Shown here piece after piece: positions 29,721 through 37,681 of a DNA stretch of 64,000 bases. This stretch comes from Stagnihabitans lacustris. Its GTDB lineage: Bacteria; Pseudomonadota; Alphaproteobacteria; Rhodobacterales; Rhodobacteraceae. The DNA lies in assembly GCF_025950525.1 (NCBI RefSeq), contig NZ_JAPDGS010000007.1:107536-171535 (forward strand). The letters run 5' to 3'. Every line of letters begins with the position of its first letter. Position 1 is the stretch's first letter. The notes under the pieces were generated by a model. That model searched no databases. It saw only the letters and a program-made list of their open reading frames with translations, and was not told where the DNA came from. Both the position numbers and the translations under genes were made by a program.

Positions 29721-30814
29721 TACAGCCTGCCGATCGCGCGGGGCAGGGCCTGTTCCAAGGCCCGCAGCCCCGCGGCATCGGGCAGGCTGATGCGGATGCA
29801 GCGGTCCAAAGGCGCCACCCCCGGCATCCGGGCAAAGATCCCCTCATCACCCAGCGCCGCCAGCAGGGCGCGGGCATGGTCGCCGTCGCGCCCGGTGTCA
29901 AAGGTCACGAAATTGGTGGCCGAGGGCAGGGGGATCAGCCCCTGCGCCGTGCCAAGCGCAGCAAGGTCGCGCCGCGCGGCCGTGGCCCAGGCACGGACCG
30001 CGCTCAGGTGGTCGTGATCGGCCAGTGCCGCGATCCCCGCCGCCTGGACCATGCGCCCCAGGCCAAAATGGTTGCGCACCCGGTCAAAGGCGCGGGCAAG
30101 GTCGGGGGCGCATAGCGCATAGCCCAGCCGCAGCCCCGCCAGCCCATAGGCCTTTGAAAACGTGCGAAACCGGATCACCCGCGGGTCGTCCTTGTCGATG
30201 GCCGCCGCCGTGCCCTCGGGGGCAAGGTCCACATAGGCCTCGTCCAGCAGCATCAGGCAGTCAGGCGGCAAATGGTCGGGCAGGGCGGCCAGGGTCGCTC
30301 CGGGGTGATGCGAGCCCATCGGGTTGTCGGGGTTGGCGATATACAGCAACCGCGCCCCTGTGCGATGGGCCAAGGCCACCAGCGCCTCGGGGTCCTCGTG
30401 ATGGCGGCGGTAAGGCGCGCGGTGCAACACACCGCCAAAGCCCGTGACATGAAAGCCAAAGGTCGGATAGGCGCCCTCCGACGTCACCGCCGCATCGCCC
30501 GGCGCGATCATCAACCTTGTGATCAGACCCAAAAGCCCGTCGATCCCCTCACCGACGACGACATGGGCCGGGGTGACGCCGTGATGGGCGGCGATGGCGG
30601 CTTTCAGGTCATGCGCCTCGGGGTCGCCATACATCCAGATGTCCTGGGCGGCGGCCGTCAAGGCGGCAAGCGCCTTGGGCGAGGGGCCAAACAGGCTTTC
30701 GTTGGCGCCAAGCCGGGCGGCAAAGGCCGCGCCGCGGCGGCGTTCCAGGGTCTCGGGCCCGGTGAAGGGGACGGTATCAGGGAGAGAGGCGGGGAGGGGG
30801 GCAAGGGCGATCAT
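29720..30814 (-). CDS. PLP-dependent aminotransferase, HisC-like
   Basis: A 364-residue fold-type I aminotransferase related to histidinol-phosphate aminotransferase. Visible elements are GANESLFGPSP near the N-terminus, YIANPDNPMGS, the DEAYVDLAPEG pocket and the Schiff-base lysine in RTFSKAYGLAGLRLGY. The substrate could be histidinol phosphate or an aromatic amino acid; no his genes adjoin it. ATG 30814 is preferred because the upstream in-frame extension lacks family sequence and runs into an intergenic repeat. Confidence 0.88.
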   Translation of the reverse strand: MIALAPLPASLPDTVPFTGPETLERRRGAAFAARLGANESLFGPSPKALAALTAAAQDIWMYGDPEAHDLKAAIAAHHGVTPAHVVVGEGIDGLLGLITRLMIAPGDAAVTSEGAYPTFGFHVTGFGGVLHRAPYRRHHEDPEALVALAHRTGARLLYIANPDNPMGSHHPGATLAALPDHLPPDCLMLLDEAYVDLAPEGTAAAIDKDDPRVIRFRTFSKAYGLAGLRLGYALCAPDLARAFDRVRNHFGLGRMVQAAGIAALADHDHLSAVRAWATAARRDLAALGTAQGLIPLPSATNFVTFDTGRDGDHARALLAALGDEGIFARMPGVAPLDRCIRISLPDAAGLRALEQALPRAIGRL

Positions 30815-30862
30815 GGCGCCAGAGTGCCAAACTGGTCCGCCGCGTGCAACACTTGCCAAATT

Positions 30863-30957
30863 GAGCGGCTGGCGCCGCAAGATGTTCATCTCGCCTCTGG
30901 CCTGCGGCCAACCGGCTCGGGATGCCTCCGGCGGGGATATTTTCGAACAGATGAAAT
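30863..30957 (+). repeat. structured intergenic repeat, double-hairpin type (copy C)
   Basis: Hairpin 1 GCGGC-TGGC-GCCGC, linker, hairpin 2 TGGCC-TGC-GGCCA, then AACCGGCTCGGGATGCCTCC, GGCGGGGATATTTTCGAACA and GATGAAATCG. It is equivalent to the copies at 39935 and 45166. Confidence 0.7.
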
Positions 30958-30996
30958 CGAAAGGCGGCGTCATGAAAGGCGGTGCGCTGGAAGACG

Positions 30997-31021
30997 GCTT
31001 TCATACTTGCCCAAATGCTCG
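30997..31021 (-). repeat. degenerate intergenic repeat core (copy D)
   Basis: Minus-strand core GAGCATTTGGGCAAGTATG followed by AAAGCCG. It is shortened and lacks clear hairpins. Confidence 0.45.
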
Positions 31022-31071
31022 GCTTGCCGCTGCCCTCAAGACCCTTCCGCAACACGCTGCAACCGGCCGCG

Positions 31072-31161
31072 CTTTCATACTGGCCCAAATACTCACGGGG
31101 TTTCCAAAGGGGCCCGTGGGCCCCTTTGGCGCAGGGGGGCGGGGGGCGCGCAGCCCCCCGC
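31072..31161 (-). repeat. structured intergenic repeat, composite type (copy E)
   Basis: The core (minus strand GAGTATTTGGGCCAGTATG) lies next to a perfect 12-bp hairpin, CCAAAGGGGCCC-GT-GGGCCCCTTTGG (31104-31129), and a perfect 9-bp hairpin, GCGGGGGGC-GCGCA-GCCCCCCGC (31139-31161). Same order of parts as the copy at 40154. Confidence 0.7.
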
Positions 31162-31165
31162 GTCC

Positions 31166-31210
31166 TCCCTTTGGTTTCAAGGGCATTTCATGCCTTTGAA
31201 ACCAAAGGGA
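31166..31210 (-). terminator. 21-bp hairpin after gpt
   Basis: Arms 31166-31186 and 31190-31210 pair over 21 bp with one G-T wobble and only a 3-nt loop (TTC). It begins 8 nt after the gpt stop, so it is probably the transcript end of fabI-lysE-gpt. Confidence 0.6.
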
Positions 31211-31217
31211 CCCCGTC

Positions 31218-31736
31218 TCAGTCCTGGCCGCGGAAGGGCTGGACATATTGCAACGCCATATCCCAGGGAAAGAAGATCCAGGTGTCCTGGCTGACCTCGG
31301 TGATATAGCTGTCAACCATCGGCTTGCCCGAGGGCTTGGCATAGACCGTCGCGAAATGCGCCTTGGGGTAAAGGCTGCGCACCAGCTCCAGCGTCTTGCC
31401 GCTGTCCACCAGGTCATCGACGATCAGGATGCCGGTGCCATCGCCCATCAGATCGGCCTGCGGCGATTTGGTCACAACCGCCTCGGAGCGCTGATCGGCC
31501 GCCCCGCCGCCCGAGTGATAGGACCTGACCGAGATCGTGTCGACGACCCTTATGTCCAGCTCGCGCGCGACGATCATCGCGGGCACCAACCCGCCGCGGG
31601 TGATGCCCACCACGGCCTTCCAGGCGCCATTGTCCGGCCCCTTGCCATCCAGGCGCCAGGCCAGCGCGCGGGCATCGCGGTGGATCTGGTCCCAGCTGAC
31701 GTGGAACCCTTTTTCATGCGGCAAACGGTCAATCAT
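31218..31736 (-). CDS. gpt: xanthine (guanine) phosphoribosyltransferase
   Basis: Salvages xanthine and guanine using PRPP. The 172-residue protein has the PRTase fold: [19 protein letters not shown] near residues 44-62, and the PRPP-binding loop [17 protein letters not shown] near 103-119. Length fits the XGPRT family. It is encoded 12 nt after the LysE-type exporter, in an operon with fabI. Confidence 0.93.
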   Translation of the reverse strand: MIDRLPHEKGFHVSWDQIHRDARALAWRLDGKGPDNGAWKAVVGITRGGLVPAMIVARELDIRVVDTISVRSYHSGGGAADQRSEAVVTKSPQADLMGDGTGILIVDDLVDSGKTLELVRSLYPKAHFATVYAKPSGKPMVDSYITEVSQDTWIFFPWDMALQYVQPFRGQD

Positions 31737-31748
31737 GGCATCAGTCCT

Positions 31749-32366
31749 TCAGCTTAGGGCCAGTTTCGCGCCCAACAGCGCCAAAAGCCCGCCAAACACG
31801 CGGTCGATCACGGTCTTCAGGCTTAGATACACGCGGCGGGTGCGGTCCAGCGAGAAAATCCGCGCCACGATCACATTCCAGCCCGCATCATTCACGAAAA
31901 CGATCAGCAGCACCACGGCCAGCGCCCAAAGCGGCGCATCGGCCGGCACGAAGGTCAAGAAGATCGTCCCGAAAAACACCGCCGGTTTCGGGTTCGACAG
32001 CTGCACCGCGATGCCCTGCCAGACGAGGCCCAGCGGCCCGCGGGCCGCATCGGCGGGGCTGGCGCTTTGGTCCAGCGGCTCGGGCGCGTGGCGCCACATC
32101 TTGACCGCCAGATAGATCAGATAGGCGGCGCCGGCGAATTTCAGCACCAAAAGCAGCGTCGGCGCCACCTTGAACAGGATCGCCAGACCGAACAGCGCCG
32201 CCACCGCCCAGAAACAGGCGCCAAGCCCGATGCCGACCGCCAGCCAATTGCCGCGCGCAAAGCCCTGCGTCAGGGCCGTGCGCGCCGCCATCACCACCGC
32301 AGGCCCGGGCGAAATCGCCGCCGCCAGATGGACGAAGAAGACCGCGATGAAGGCCGCCAGCGTCAT
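31749..32366 (-). CDS. LysE/RhtB-family exporter
   Basis: Inner-membrane amino-acid or metabolite exporter of 205 residues with about six hydrophobic segments. The N-terminal AAISPGPAVVMAARTALTQG is the family signature. ATG 32366 overlaps the fabI stop by 4 nt, so it is translationally coupled; the longer in-frame extension lies inside fabI and is rejected. Confidence 0.9.
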   Translation of the reverse strand: MTLAAFIAVFFVHLAAAISPGPAVVMAARTALTQGFARGNWLAVGIGLGACFWAVAALFGLAILFKVAPTLLLVLKFAGAAYLIYLAVKMWRHAPEPLDQSASPADAARGPLGLVWQGIAVQLSNPKPAVFFGTIFLTFVPADAPLWALAVVLLIVFVNDAGWNVIVARIFSLDRTRRVYLSLKTVIDRVFGGLLALLGAKLALS

Positions 32367-33184
32367 TCCTTGCGTCCCGTCACCACGTCGATATCGGGCG
32401 CATCCACCGCCTTCATGCCGACGACATGATACCCGGCATCGACATGCAGATTTTCGCCCGTCGTGCCCGAGCCCAGATCCGACAGCAGGTAAAGCGCCGC
32501 CTTGCCGACCTCTTCTTGATCGACATTGCGGCGCAAGGGCGAGTTCAGCTCGTTCCACTTCATGATGTAGCGGAAATCGCCGATGCCGCTGGCGGCCAGC
32601 GTCTTGATCGGCCCCGCGCTGATCGCATTGACCCGCACGCCATCCTTGCCCAGATCCTCGGCCATGTATTTTACCGAAGCCTCAAGGGCCGCCTTGGCCA
32701 CGCCCATCACATTGTAATGCGGCATGACCTTTTCGGCGCCATAATAGGTCAGCGTCAGCAGGCTGCCACCCGGCCCCATCATCGCCGCCGCCCGCCGCGC
32801 CACAGCGGTAAAGCTATAGACCGAGATGTCCATCGTCATGGCGAAATTCGCGCGGCTGGTGTCGACGTAACGCCCGCGCAACTCGGCCTTGTCCGAGAAG
32901 CCGATCGCATGGACCAGGAAGTCGATCTTGCCCCATTTCTCGGCCAGACGGGCGAACAGCGCGTCCATCGACTCCTCGGAGGCGACGTCACATTCCACCA
33001 TCTCGTCCATGCCGATCGAGGCGATCAGCGGCTCGACCCGCTTTTTCAAGGCCTCGCCCTGATAGGAGAAGGCGATCTCTGCGCCATGATCCGCCAGGGT
33101 CTTTGCGATCCCCCAGGCGATAGACTTGTCATTGGCAAGCCCCATGATCAGCCCGCGCTTGCCGTTCATCAGTCCGGTTGACAT
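32363..33184 (-). CDS. fabI: enoyl-[acyl-carrier-protein] reductase (NADH)
   Basis: Last reduction of fatty-acid elongation. The 273-residue SDR protein has the FabI nucleotide motif GLIMGLANDKSIAWGIAKTL (residues 11-30), and Tyr147, Tyr157 and Lys164 in TYYGA and HYNVMGVAKAALE, matching the E. coli catalytic residues closely. ATG 33184 follows GGGGAAG; a more distant upstream ATG is possible. First gene of a minus-strand operon with lysE and gpt. Confidence 0.95.
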   Translation of the reverse strand: MSTGLMNGKRGLIMGLANDKSIAWGIAKTLADHGAEIAFSYQGEALKKRVEPLIASIGMDEMVECDVASEESMDALFARLAEKWGKIDFLVHAIGFSDKAELRGRYVDTSRANFAMTMDISVYSFTAVARRAAAMMGPGGSLLTLTYYGAEKVMPHYNVMGVAKAALEASVKYMAEDLGKDGVRVNAISAGPIKTLAASGIGDFRYIMKWNELNSPLRRNVDQEEVGKAALYLLSDLGSGTTGENLHVDAGYHVVGMKAVDAPDIDVVTGRKE

Positions 33185-33271
33185 TCGTTCTTCCCCATCC
33201 ACCTATCCGAGACGCAGGTTTAGGCCATCGCTCAAGCCGCTTCAAGTGACGCGGCGTCATTGGAGGACCCC

Positions 33272-33898
33272 ATGAGCTTATCCGTTGATCGTTCCGGCAT
33301 CTTTGCCGGTGAAGATCCCTTCCAGATCGCCCGGTCCTGGCTGGCCGAGGCCGAAAAGTCCGAGCCGAACGATCCCAATGCGATTGCCCTGGCCACGGTC
33401 GATCCCGATGGCCTGCCCAATGTGCGCATGGTCCTGCTGAAGGATATCGAGGTGCCCTCTGAAGGACATGGGGCCTTTGTGTTTTACACCAATTACGGGT
33501 CGAAAAAGGCGCAGGAAATCGCCAGCGGCAAGGCGGCTTTCGTCATGCATTGGAAGAGCTTGCGCCGTCAGATCCGGGTCCGCGGCCTGGTTTCGCGCGA
33601 AGAGGGCGCGCAGGCCGATGCCTATTACGAAAGCCGCTCTCTGAAGTCGCGGCTGGGGGCCTGGGCCAGCGCGCAAAGCCAGCCCCTGTCCTCGCGCAGC
33701 GCCTTGATGGCCGAGGTGGCCAAGGTCACGGCCACCCAGGGGTTGAACCCCAAACGCCCGCCCTTCTGGGGCGGCTTTCGCATCACGCCGCTGGAAATCG
33801 AGTTCTGGGCCGACGGGGCTTTCCGCCTGCATGACCGCTTTCGATGGAGCCGGGCCGAAACCGCGCAACCTTGGGATGTTCAGCGTCTAAATCCCTGA
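33272..33898 (+). CDS. pdxH: pyridoxamine 5'-phosphate oxidase
   Basis: FMN enzyme that makes pyridoxal 5'-phosphate. The 208-residue protein shows the FMN-binding segment [40 protein letters not shown], and the C-terminal [11 protein letters not shown] with RLNP at the end, all typical. GGAGG 6 nt before ATG 33272 fixes the start. Monocistronic, divergent from fabI. Confidence 0.96.
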   Translation: MSLSVDRSGIFAGEDPFQIARSWLAEAEKSEPNDPNAIALATVDPDGLPNVRMVLLKDIEVPSEGHGAFVFYTNYGSKKAQEIASGKAAFVMHWKSLRRQIRVRGLVSREEGAQADAYYESRSLKSRLGAWASAQSQPLSSRSALMAEVAKVTATQGLNPKRPPFWGGFRITPLEIEFWADGAFRLHDRFRWSRAETAQPWDVQRLNP

Positions 33899-33911
33899 TT
33901 GAAAAAGCCTT

Positions 33912-33935
33912 TGCGCGGGTTCACCCATCCGCGCA
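33912..33935 (+). terminator. possible terminator after pdxH
   Basis: TGCGCGG and CCGCGCA flank GTTCACCCAT, with a possible inner GGGT-TC-ACCC pairing; T-rich sequence (CATTTTCC) follows 6 nt later. Confidence 0.4.
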
Positions 33936-34058
33936 TCGGCCATTTTCCACCTATACCTTTGGACAGTCGGACAACTTTTTATTAACTTAGGACTTGCGCA
34001 GGCAAAGGTTTTTCCCTCATCCATAAAGCCGCGAGACTTTGAGAGAATTCCCTTGGAC

Positions 34059-34583
34059 ATGGCAGAAGACGTCACTCCGACCCTGACCCTTCAGGGTCGT
34101 GTCAAATGGTTCGATCCCGGCAAGGGATTTGGATTTATCCTGGCCGACGAGGGCGGGACGGATATTCTGCTGCATGCCAATGTGCTGCGGAATTTCGGTC
34201 AGGGCTCGGTGTCGGATGGCGCCTTGATCGAGGTGCGGGTGCAGCAGACCGCGCGCGGTCGGCAGGCCACCGAGGTGCTGGCCATCTCGCCGCCCGAAGG
34301 GGTGATGCTGAACCTGTCGGACGACGGCGACCCCTTGCCGCAAGATCACGACGATTTGCCGCTGGAGCCCGCCCGGGTGAAGTGGTTCGACAAGGAAAAG
34401 GGCTTTGGCTTTGCCAATGCCTTTGGCCGTCCCGAGGATATATTTGTCCATGTCGAGGTGCTGCGTGTGTCCGGCTTTGCCGATCTGCAGGCGGGCGAAG
34501 CCATCGGTCTGAAGGCGGTCGAGGGCAAGCGCGGGCGGATGGCGGTGCTGATCAACTCCTGGGAAATGGCGGTTCGCAAATGA
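34059..34583 (+). CDS. two-domain cold-shock protein
   Basis: Single-stranded nucleic-acid-binding protein of 174 residues with two cold-shock domains: about 10-75 (GRVKWFDPGKGFGFILADEG) and about 108-172 (ARVKWFDKEKGFGFANAFGR). Both RNP1 motifs (KGFGF) are present; RNP2 is clearest in domain 2 (DIFVHVEVL). Two domains in one chain are common in alphaproteobacteria. A TTG two codons upstream (34053) is an alternative start and has the better-spaced GAGAG ribosome site. The DUF192 gene follows with overlap or short spacing. Confidence 0.92.
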   Translation: MAEDVTPTLTLQGRVKWFDPGKGFGFILADEGGTDILLHANVLRNFGQGSVSDGALIEVRVQQTARGRQATEVLAISPPEGVMLNLSDDGDPLPQDHDDLPLEPARVKWFDKEKGFGFANAFGRPEDIFVHVEVLRVSGFADLQAGEAIGLKAVEGKRGRMAVLINSWEMAVRK

Positions 34584-34612
34584 GGGCCGTCGTCAATGAG
34601 CACGGGCCGGAC

Positions 34613-35062
34613 ATGAGACGGCTGGCGCTCCTCCTTGGGTTTTGGGCGCAGGTGACGGGTGCCCAAGCGGCATGCTTGCCCGACCAAGTCGAGTTCGGCT
34701 CCCAGGCGCGCTTCACGGTCGAAATTGCCGATACCGCGCCCGAGCGTTCGACGGGCCTGATGAACCGCGCGGCGATGGGTTCGGGGCAGGGGATGCTTTT
34801 CGTCTATGACGCGCCCGGCCATCCGCATTTCTGGATGAAGGACACGCTGATCGGTCTGGACATGATCTTCTTGGCGCCGGACGGGGTGGTGACGAGGGTT
34901 CATTCCAACGCCGTCCCCCTGGACGAGACCGCCATCGACGGCGGCCCGGGGGTGCAATATGTGCTGGAGATCAACGGCGGCCTGGCAAAGGCCGTGGGGA
35001 TCGCTCCGGGCCAGGCGATGCGCTGGAGCGGGCTGACCGATCCGGCCGCGCCCTGCAACTAA
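34613..35062 (+). CDS. DUF192 family exported protein
   Basis: A 149-residue protein of unknown function. It has a signal peptide (RLALLLGFWAQVTGAQA) and the DUF192 core: ERSTGLMNRAAMGSGQGMLF, FWMKDTLIGLDMIFL, and VQYVLEINGGLAKAVGI. ATG 34613 gives the cleanest signal peptide. An ATG at 34580 overlaps the cold-shock stop (ATGA) and would add 11 residues, so coupling to the cold-shock gene is possible. Confidence 0.88.
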   Translation: MRRLALLLGFWAQVTGAQAACLPDQVEFGSQARFTVEIADTAPERSTGLMNRAAMGSGQGMLFVYDAPGHPHFWMKDTLIGLDMIFLAPDGVVTRVHSNAVPLDETAIDGGPGVQYVLEINGGLAKAVGIAPGQAMRWSGLTDPAAPCN

Positions 35063-35259
35063 GACGACCTGACCCGAGAGACCTGACGGACGTGCAGGAA
35101 CACAGCGCCCTGATGGGGGGCGCCAAACGCTGCGAGCATCACCGCGGGAAAGACCACGGACAAGCGGCGGCTGCGGACAAACGGCGGCGGCGGTAAACAA
35201 GGGTCGCCGGCAAACAGGGGGCTTTCCTTCCGCCCGCTTGCCTTGTAAACGAAACCCGT

Positions 35260-35336
35260 CGGGGCGTAGCGCAGTCTGGTAGCGCGACGGTTTTGGGTAC
35301 CGTAGGTCGGGGGTTCGAATCCTCTCGCCCCGACCA
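35260..35336 (+). tRNA. tRNA-Pro (TGG anticodon)
   Basis: A 77-nt cloverleaf. Acceptor arms CGGGGCG (35260-35266) and CGCCCCG (35326-35332) pair fully; discriminator A and encoded CCA follow. The anticodon arm is ACGGT-TTTGGGT-ACCGT, giving anticodon TGG, and the T-arm contains GGGGGTTCGAATCCTCT. The flanks 35063-35259 and 35337-35554 hold no convincing gene. Confidence 0.97.
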
Positions 35337-35424
35337 TCAGCCAGTCATCTTGAAATCGCGGCCCCCAGCGCGGGAATGGTCTTTCTTTGGCCGATCCGCG
35401 GCAGAGCGCCTGAGGTCTTTTGGC

Positions 35425-35469
35425 CGACCAGTCTTCCTGCGTTGCGACCAGTCTTCCTGCGTTGCGACC
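35425..35469. repeat. 20-bp tandem duplication
   Basis: CGACCAGTCTTCCTGCGTTG occurs twice back to back (35425-35444, 35445-35464) followed by CGACC, in the spacer between tRNA-Pro and selO. Confidence 0.85.
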
Positions 35470-35554
35470 CGCGTCCCAAGCGTCATGCCCCCCCTTGCCC
35501 CCGCAGCGCGCAACTCCGATAGTTGCAGCCCCATCCCCCATGATCGGCCCGGCC

Positions 35555-36916
35555 ATGTTCACCTTCGACACCACCTGGACCCGCGACCTGCCCGGGACCT
35601 TCCTGCGCCAGGCGCCCTTTGTGGCCCCCGCGCCGCGTTACGTCGCGCTGAACCGCCCGCTTGGCGCCCGTCTGGGTTTGGACCTTGATCAGCTCCAAGC
35701 CCATCCGGAGTGGTTCGCAGGCGCCCCACCCCCCGGAGCCGATCCGGTGGCGCTGGCCTATGCCGGCCACCAGTTCGGCAACTTCTCGCCCGCGCTGGGG
35801 GATGGCCGCGCGCATCTTCTGGGCGAGATCGTCACCCCCCTGGGCCGGCTGGATCTGGCGCTGAAAGGCTCGGGCCGCACCGGCTTTTCGCGCGGCGGCG
35901 ATGGCAAGGCCGCGCTGGGGCCGATGCTGCGCGAATACCTGATCTCCGAGGCCATGGCGGCTTTGGGTGTCCCCACCACGCGCTCTCTGGCCGTGGTGGC
36001 CACCGGAGAGACGATCTTGCGCCAGGAGGGGCCCTTGCCCGGCGCCATCCTTGTGCGCCTGGCCGCAAGCCATATCCGCGTCGGCAGTTTCGAGTTCTTT
36101 TCGGCCCGCGGCGAGGAAGACAAGCTGCGCGCGCTTCTGGCCCATACCATTGCCCGCCATGATCCCGATCTGGCGCCCGACGATGCGCTGGGGCTCTTTG
36201 ACCGGGTGACGGCGCGCCAGGTGCGGTTGATCGCCGAATGGATGGGCCTGGGCTTTGTCCATGGCGTGATGAACACCGACAACATGGCCTTGTCGGGCGA
36301 AACCATCGACTACGGCCCCTGTGCCTTCATTGACGCCTATGACCCCTTGGCCTGTTACTCTTCCATCGACCGTCAGGGCCGCTACCGGCTGGACAATCAA
36401 CCCAAGATCCTCGCCTGGAACCTCTCCCGCCTCGCCGAGACCTTGATCCCGCTGATCCCTGGGGCGCCGGACAAGGTCGTGGGCCTGTTGAACGAAAGGC
36501 TGGAGGCGATTGCCCCGGCCTATGAAGCGGCTTTCCTGCAGGTCATGGCGCGCAAATTGGCGCTGCCGGGGCCGGATGCGGCGCTGACGGCGGGTTTCCT
36601 TTCGGCGGTGCAGGGCCGGGATTGGACCGCGACGCTGCGGGGGCTGGCAGAGGAACCCGGGCTCGGCGATTGGCACGCGGCCTGGCAAAAGCACCGCCTG
36701 CCGGACCATGCCGACCGCCTGTGCGCCGCAAACCCCGCCGTGATCCCGCGCAACCATCTGGTCGAAGAGGCGCTGACCGCCGCCACGGCAGGCGACATGG
36801 CCCCCTTTGACGCGCTGCTGGCCGCCTGCCAGACCCCCTATGCCGATCATCCCGCCCGCTTCACCCAAAGCGCGCCCCCGGATGCGCCCCGCCATGTCAC
36901 CTTCTGCGGCACCTGA
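35555..36916 (+). CDS. selO: SelO-family protein adenylyltransferase (YdiU/UPF0061)
   Basis: A pseudokinase-fold enzyme that in characterised homologues transfers AMP to protein hydroxyl groups. The 453-residue protein shows YAGHQFGNFSPALGDGRAHL, LKGSGRTGFSRGGDGKAAL, the catalytic-loop region HGVMNTDNMALSGETIDYGP and FIDAYDP. The C-terminus ends FCGT, placing a cysteine third from the end, where some eukaryotic SelO proteins have selenocysteine. ATG 35555 (MFTFDTTW) matches the family N-terminus; ATG 35540 is an alternative. Confidence 0.93.
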   Translation: MFTFDTTWTRDLPGTFLRQAPFVAPAPRYVALNRPLGARLGLDLDQLQAHPEWFAGAPPPGADPVALAYAGHQFGNFSPALGDGRAHLLGEIVTPLGRLDLALKGSGRTGFSRGGDGKAALGPMLREYLISEAMAALGVPTTRSLAVVATGETILRQEGPLPGAILVRLAASHIRVGSFEFFSARGEEDKLRALLAHTIARHDPDLAPDDALGLFDRVTARQVRLIAEWMGLGFVHGVMNTDNMALSGETIDYGPCAFIDAYDPLACYSSIDRQGRYRLDNQPKILAWNLSRLAETLIPLIPGAPDKVVGLLNERLEAIAPAYEAAFLQVMARKLALPGPDAALTAGFLSAVQGRDWTATLRGLAEEPGLGDWHAAWQKHRLPDHADRLCAANPAVIPRNHLVEEALTAATAGDMAPFDALLAACQTPYADHPARFTQSAPPDAPRHVTFCGT

Positions 36917-36917
36917 C

Positions 36918-36955
36918 CCTTTCATACTGATCCAAATATTCCCGCCGGAGGCTCC
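36918..36955 (-). repeat. structured intergenic repeat core (copy F)
   Basis: The minus strand reads GGAGCCTCCGGCGGGAATAT and TTGGATCAGTATGAAAGG. It begins right after the selO stop, in reverse orientation to selO. Confidence 0.6.
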
Positions 36956-37007
36956 GACCCTGGCCCCCCGCATTGACCTTTGACCCGACAGGCGCTTTGA
37001 TCCCCCG

Positions 37008-37565
37008 ATGAACCCGCGTTCCGATATCCACGACCGCCTGGCCGCCTCTCTTCGCGACGCCCGCAAGGCGCGGGGGCTTTCGCTGGATGCGGTGGCGAAG
37101 CTTTCGGGCGTCAGCCGGTCGATGGTCAGCCAGATCGAGCGCGGCGAAAGCTCGCCCACGGTGGCGACGCTGTGGAACCTGACCCAGGCGCTGCAAGTCG
37201 ACTTCGCGGGCCTCATGGAAGGCAAGGTAGCCCCGGGCATCGCGGTGGTGCGCGCCGAGGCGGCGCCGGTCATCGCGGGGCATGGTGTGGGATTGCGGCT
37301 GCGCATCCTTTCCGCACCCGAAGCCGCCGGCAAGCACGAGGTCTATGACTTGGAGTTCGAGGCGGGGGGCGCCTTGGTCTCTGATCCTCATTCCCCTGGC
37401 TGCCGCGAGCATCTGACGGTGATTTCCGGGCGCCTGTCGGTCGGATCGGGCGACGAGGTCGAGGAGCTGGGACCGGGCGACACCGCGCATTACCCGGCCG
37501 ACCGGCCCCATGCGATCCGCGCCATCGGGGCCGCGCGCGCCTTTCTGATCGTGCAGGACAGCTGA
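37008..37565 (+). CDS. XRE-family regulator with C-terminal cupin
   Basis: A 185-residue transcription factor: an N-terminal helix-turn-helix (about 8-63; LSLDAVAKLSGVSRSMVSQI followed by ERGESSP) and a C-terminal cupin_2 domain (about 105-180; HLTVISGRLSVGSGDEVEEL). Such proteins usually sense a small metabolite with the cupin. It stands directly upstream of kbl-tdh, whose promoter carries two matching dyads, so it is the natural candidate to bind them (inference). Confidence 0.88.
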   Translation: MNPRSDIHDRLAASLRDARKARGLSLDAVAKLSGVSRSMVSQIERGESSPTVATLWNLTQALQVDFAGLMEGKVAPGIAVVRAEAAPVIAGHGVGLRLRILSAPEAAGKHEVYDLEFEAGGALVSDPHSPGCREHLTVISGRLSVGSGDEVEELGPGDTAHYPADRPHAIRAIGAARAFLIVQDS

Positions 37566-37570
37566 GCCCG

Positions 37571-37620
37571 CCGGGGGCGCTGCCCCCGGACCCCCGGAGT
37601 ATTTGGGTCAGTATGAAAGG
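37571..37620 (+). repeat. structured intergenic repeat, hairpin-plus-core type (copy G)
   Basis: Perfect hairpin CCGGGGGC-GCT-GCCCCCGG, then ACCCCCGGAGTATTTGGG and TCAGTATGAAAGG. It starts 6 nt after the XRE-cupin stop and ends just before the kbl promoter region. Confidence 0.75.
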
Positions 37621-37623
37621 GAT

Positions 37624-37639
37624 ATCCGTCTTGGCGGAT
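37624..37639 (+). promoter_or_regulatory. operator-like dyad 1 of kbl-tdh
   Basis: ATCCGTCTTGGCGGAT: arms ATCCG/CGGAT with a 6-bp centre, 15 nt upstream of the -35. Read in opposite orientation, dyad 2 is the same at 15 of 16 positions. Confidence 0.55.
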
Positions 37640-37653
37640 GGATATCCGTTATC

Positions 37654-37681
37654 TTGACTTTGGGGCGTTGCGGGGTATTAT
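37654..37681 (+). promoter_or_regulatory. promoter of kbl-tdh
   Basis: TTGACT (37654-37659), 16-nt spacer, TATTAT (37676-37681), 25 nt before the kbl ATG. Flanked by the two dyads. Confidence 0.65.

Noticed and set aside
30863..31210. Insertion sequence remnant or integron-like element
   Set aside because: No transposase, no target duplication; the pieces match the dispersed structured repeat family instead.
33958..33985. Promoter upstream of the cold-shock gene (TTGGAC and TATTAA)
   Set aside because: The spacer is only 15 nt and alternatives score equally, so no definite promoter is called.
35260..35336. tRNA-Pro as an attachment site of a genomic island
   Set aside because: No integrase and no direct repeat of the tRNA 3' end were seen downstream; the following genes are housekeeping.
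35059..35574. 171-codon minus-strand frame containing the phrase [20 protein letters not shown]
   Set aside because: This phrase is the antisense translation of tRNA-Pro, a well-known false gene call.
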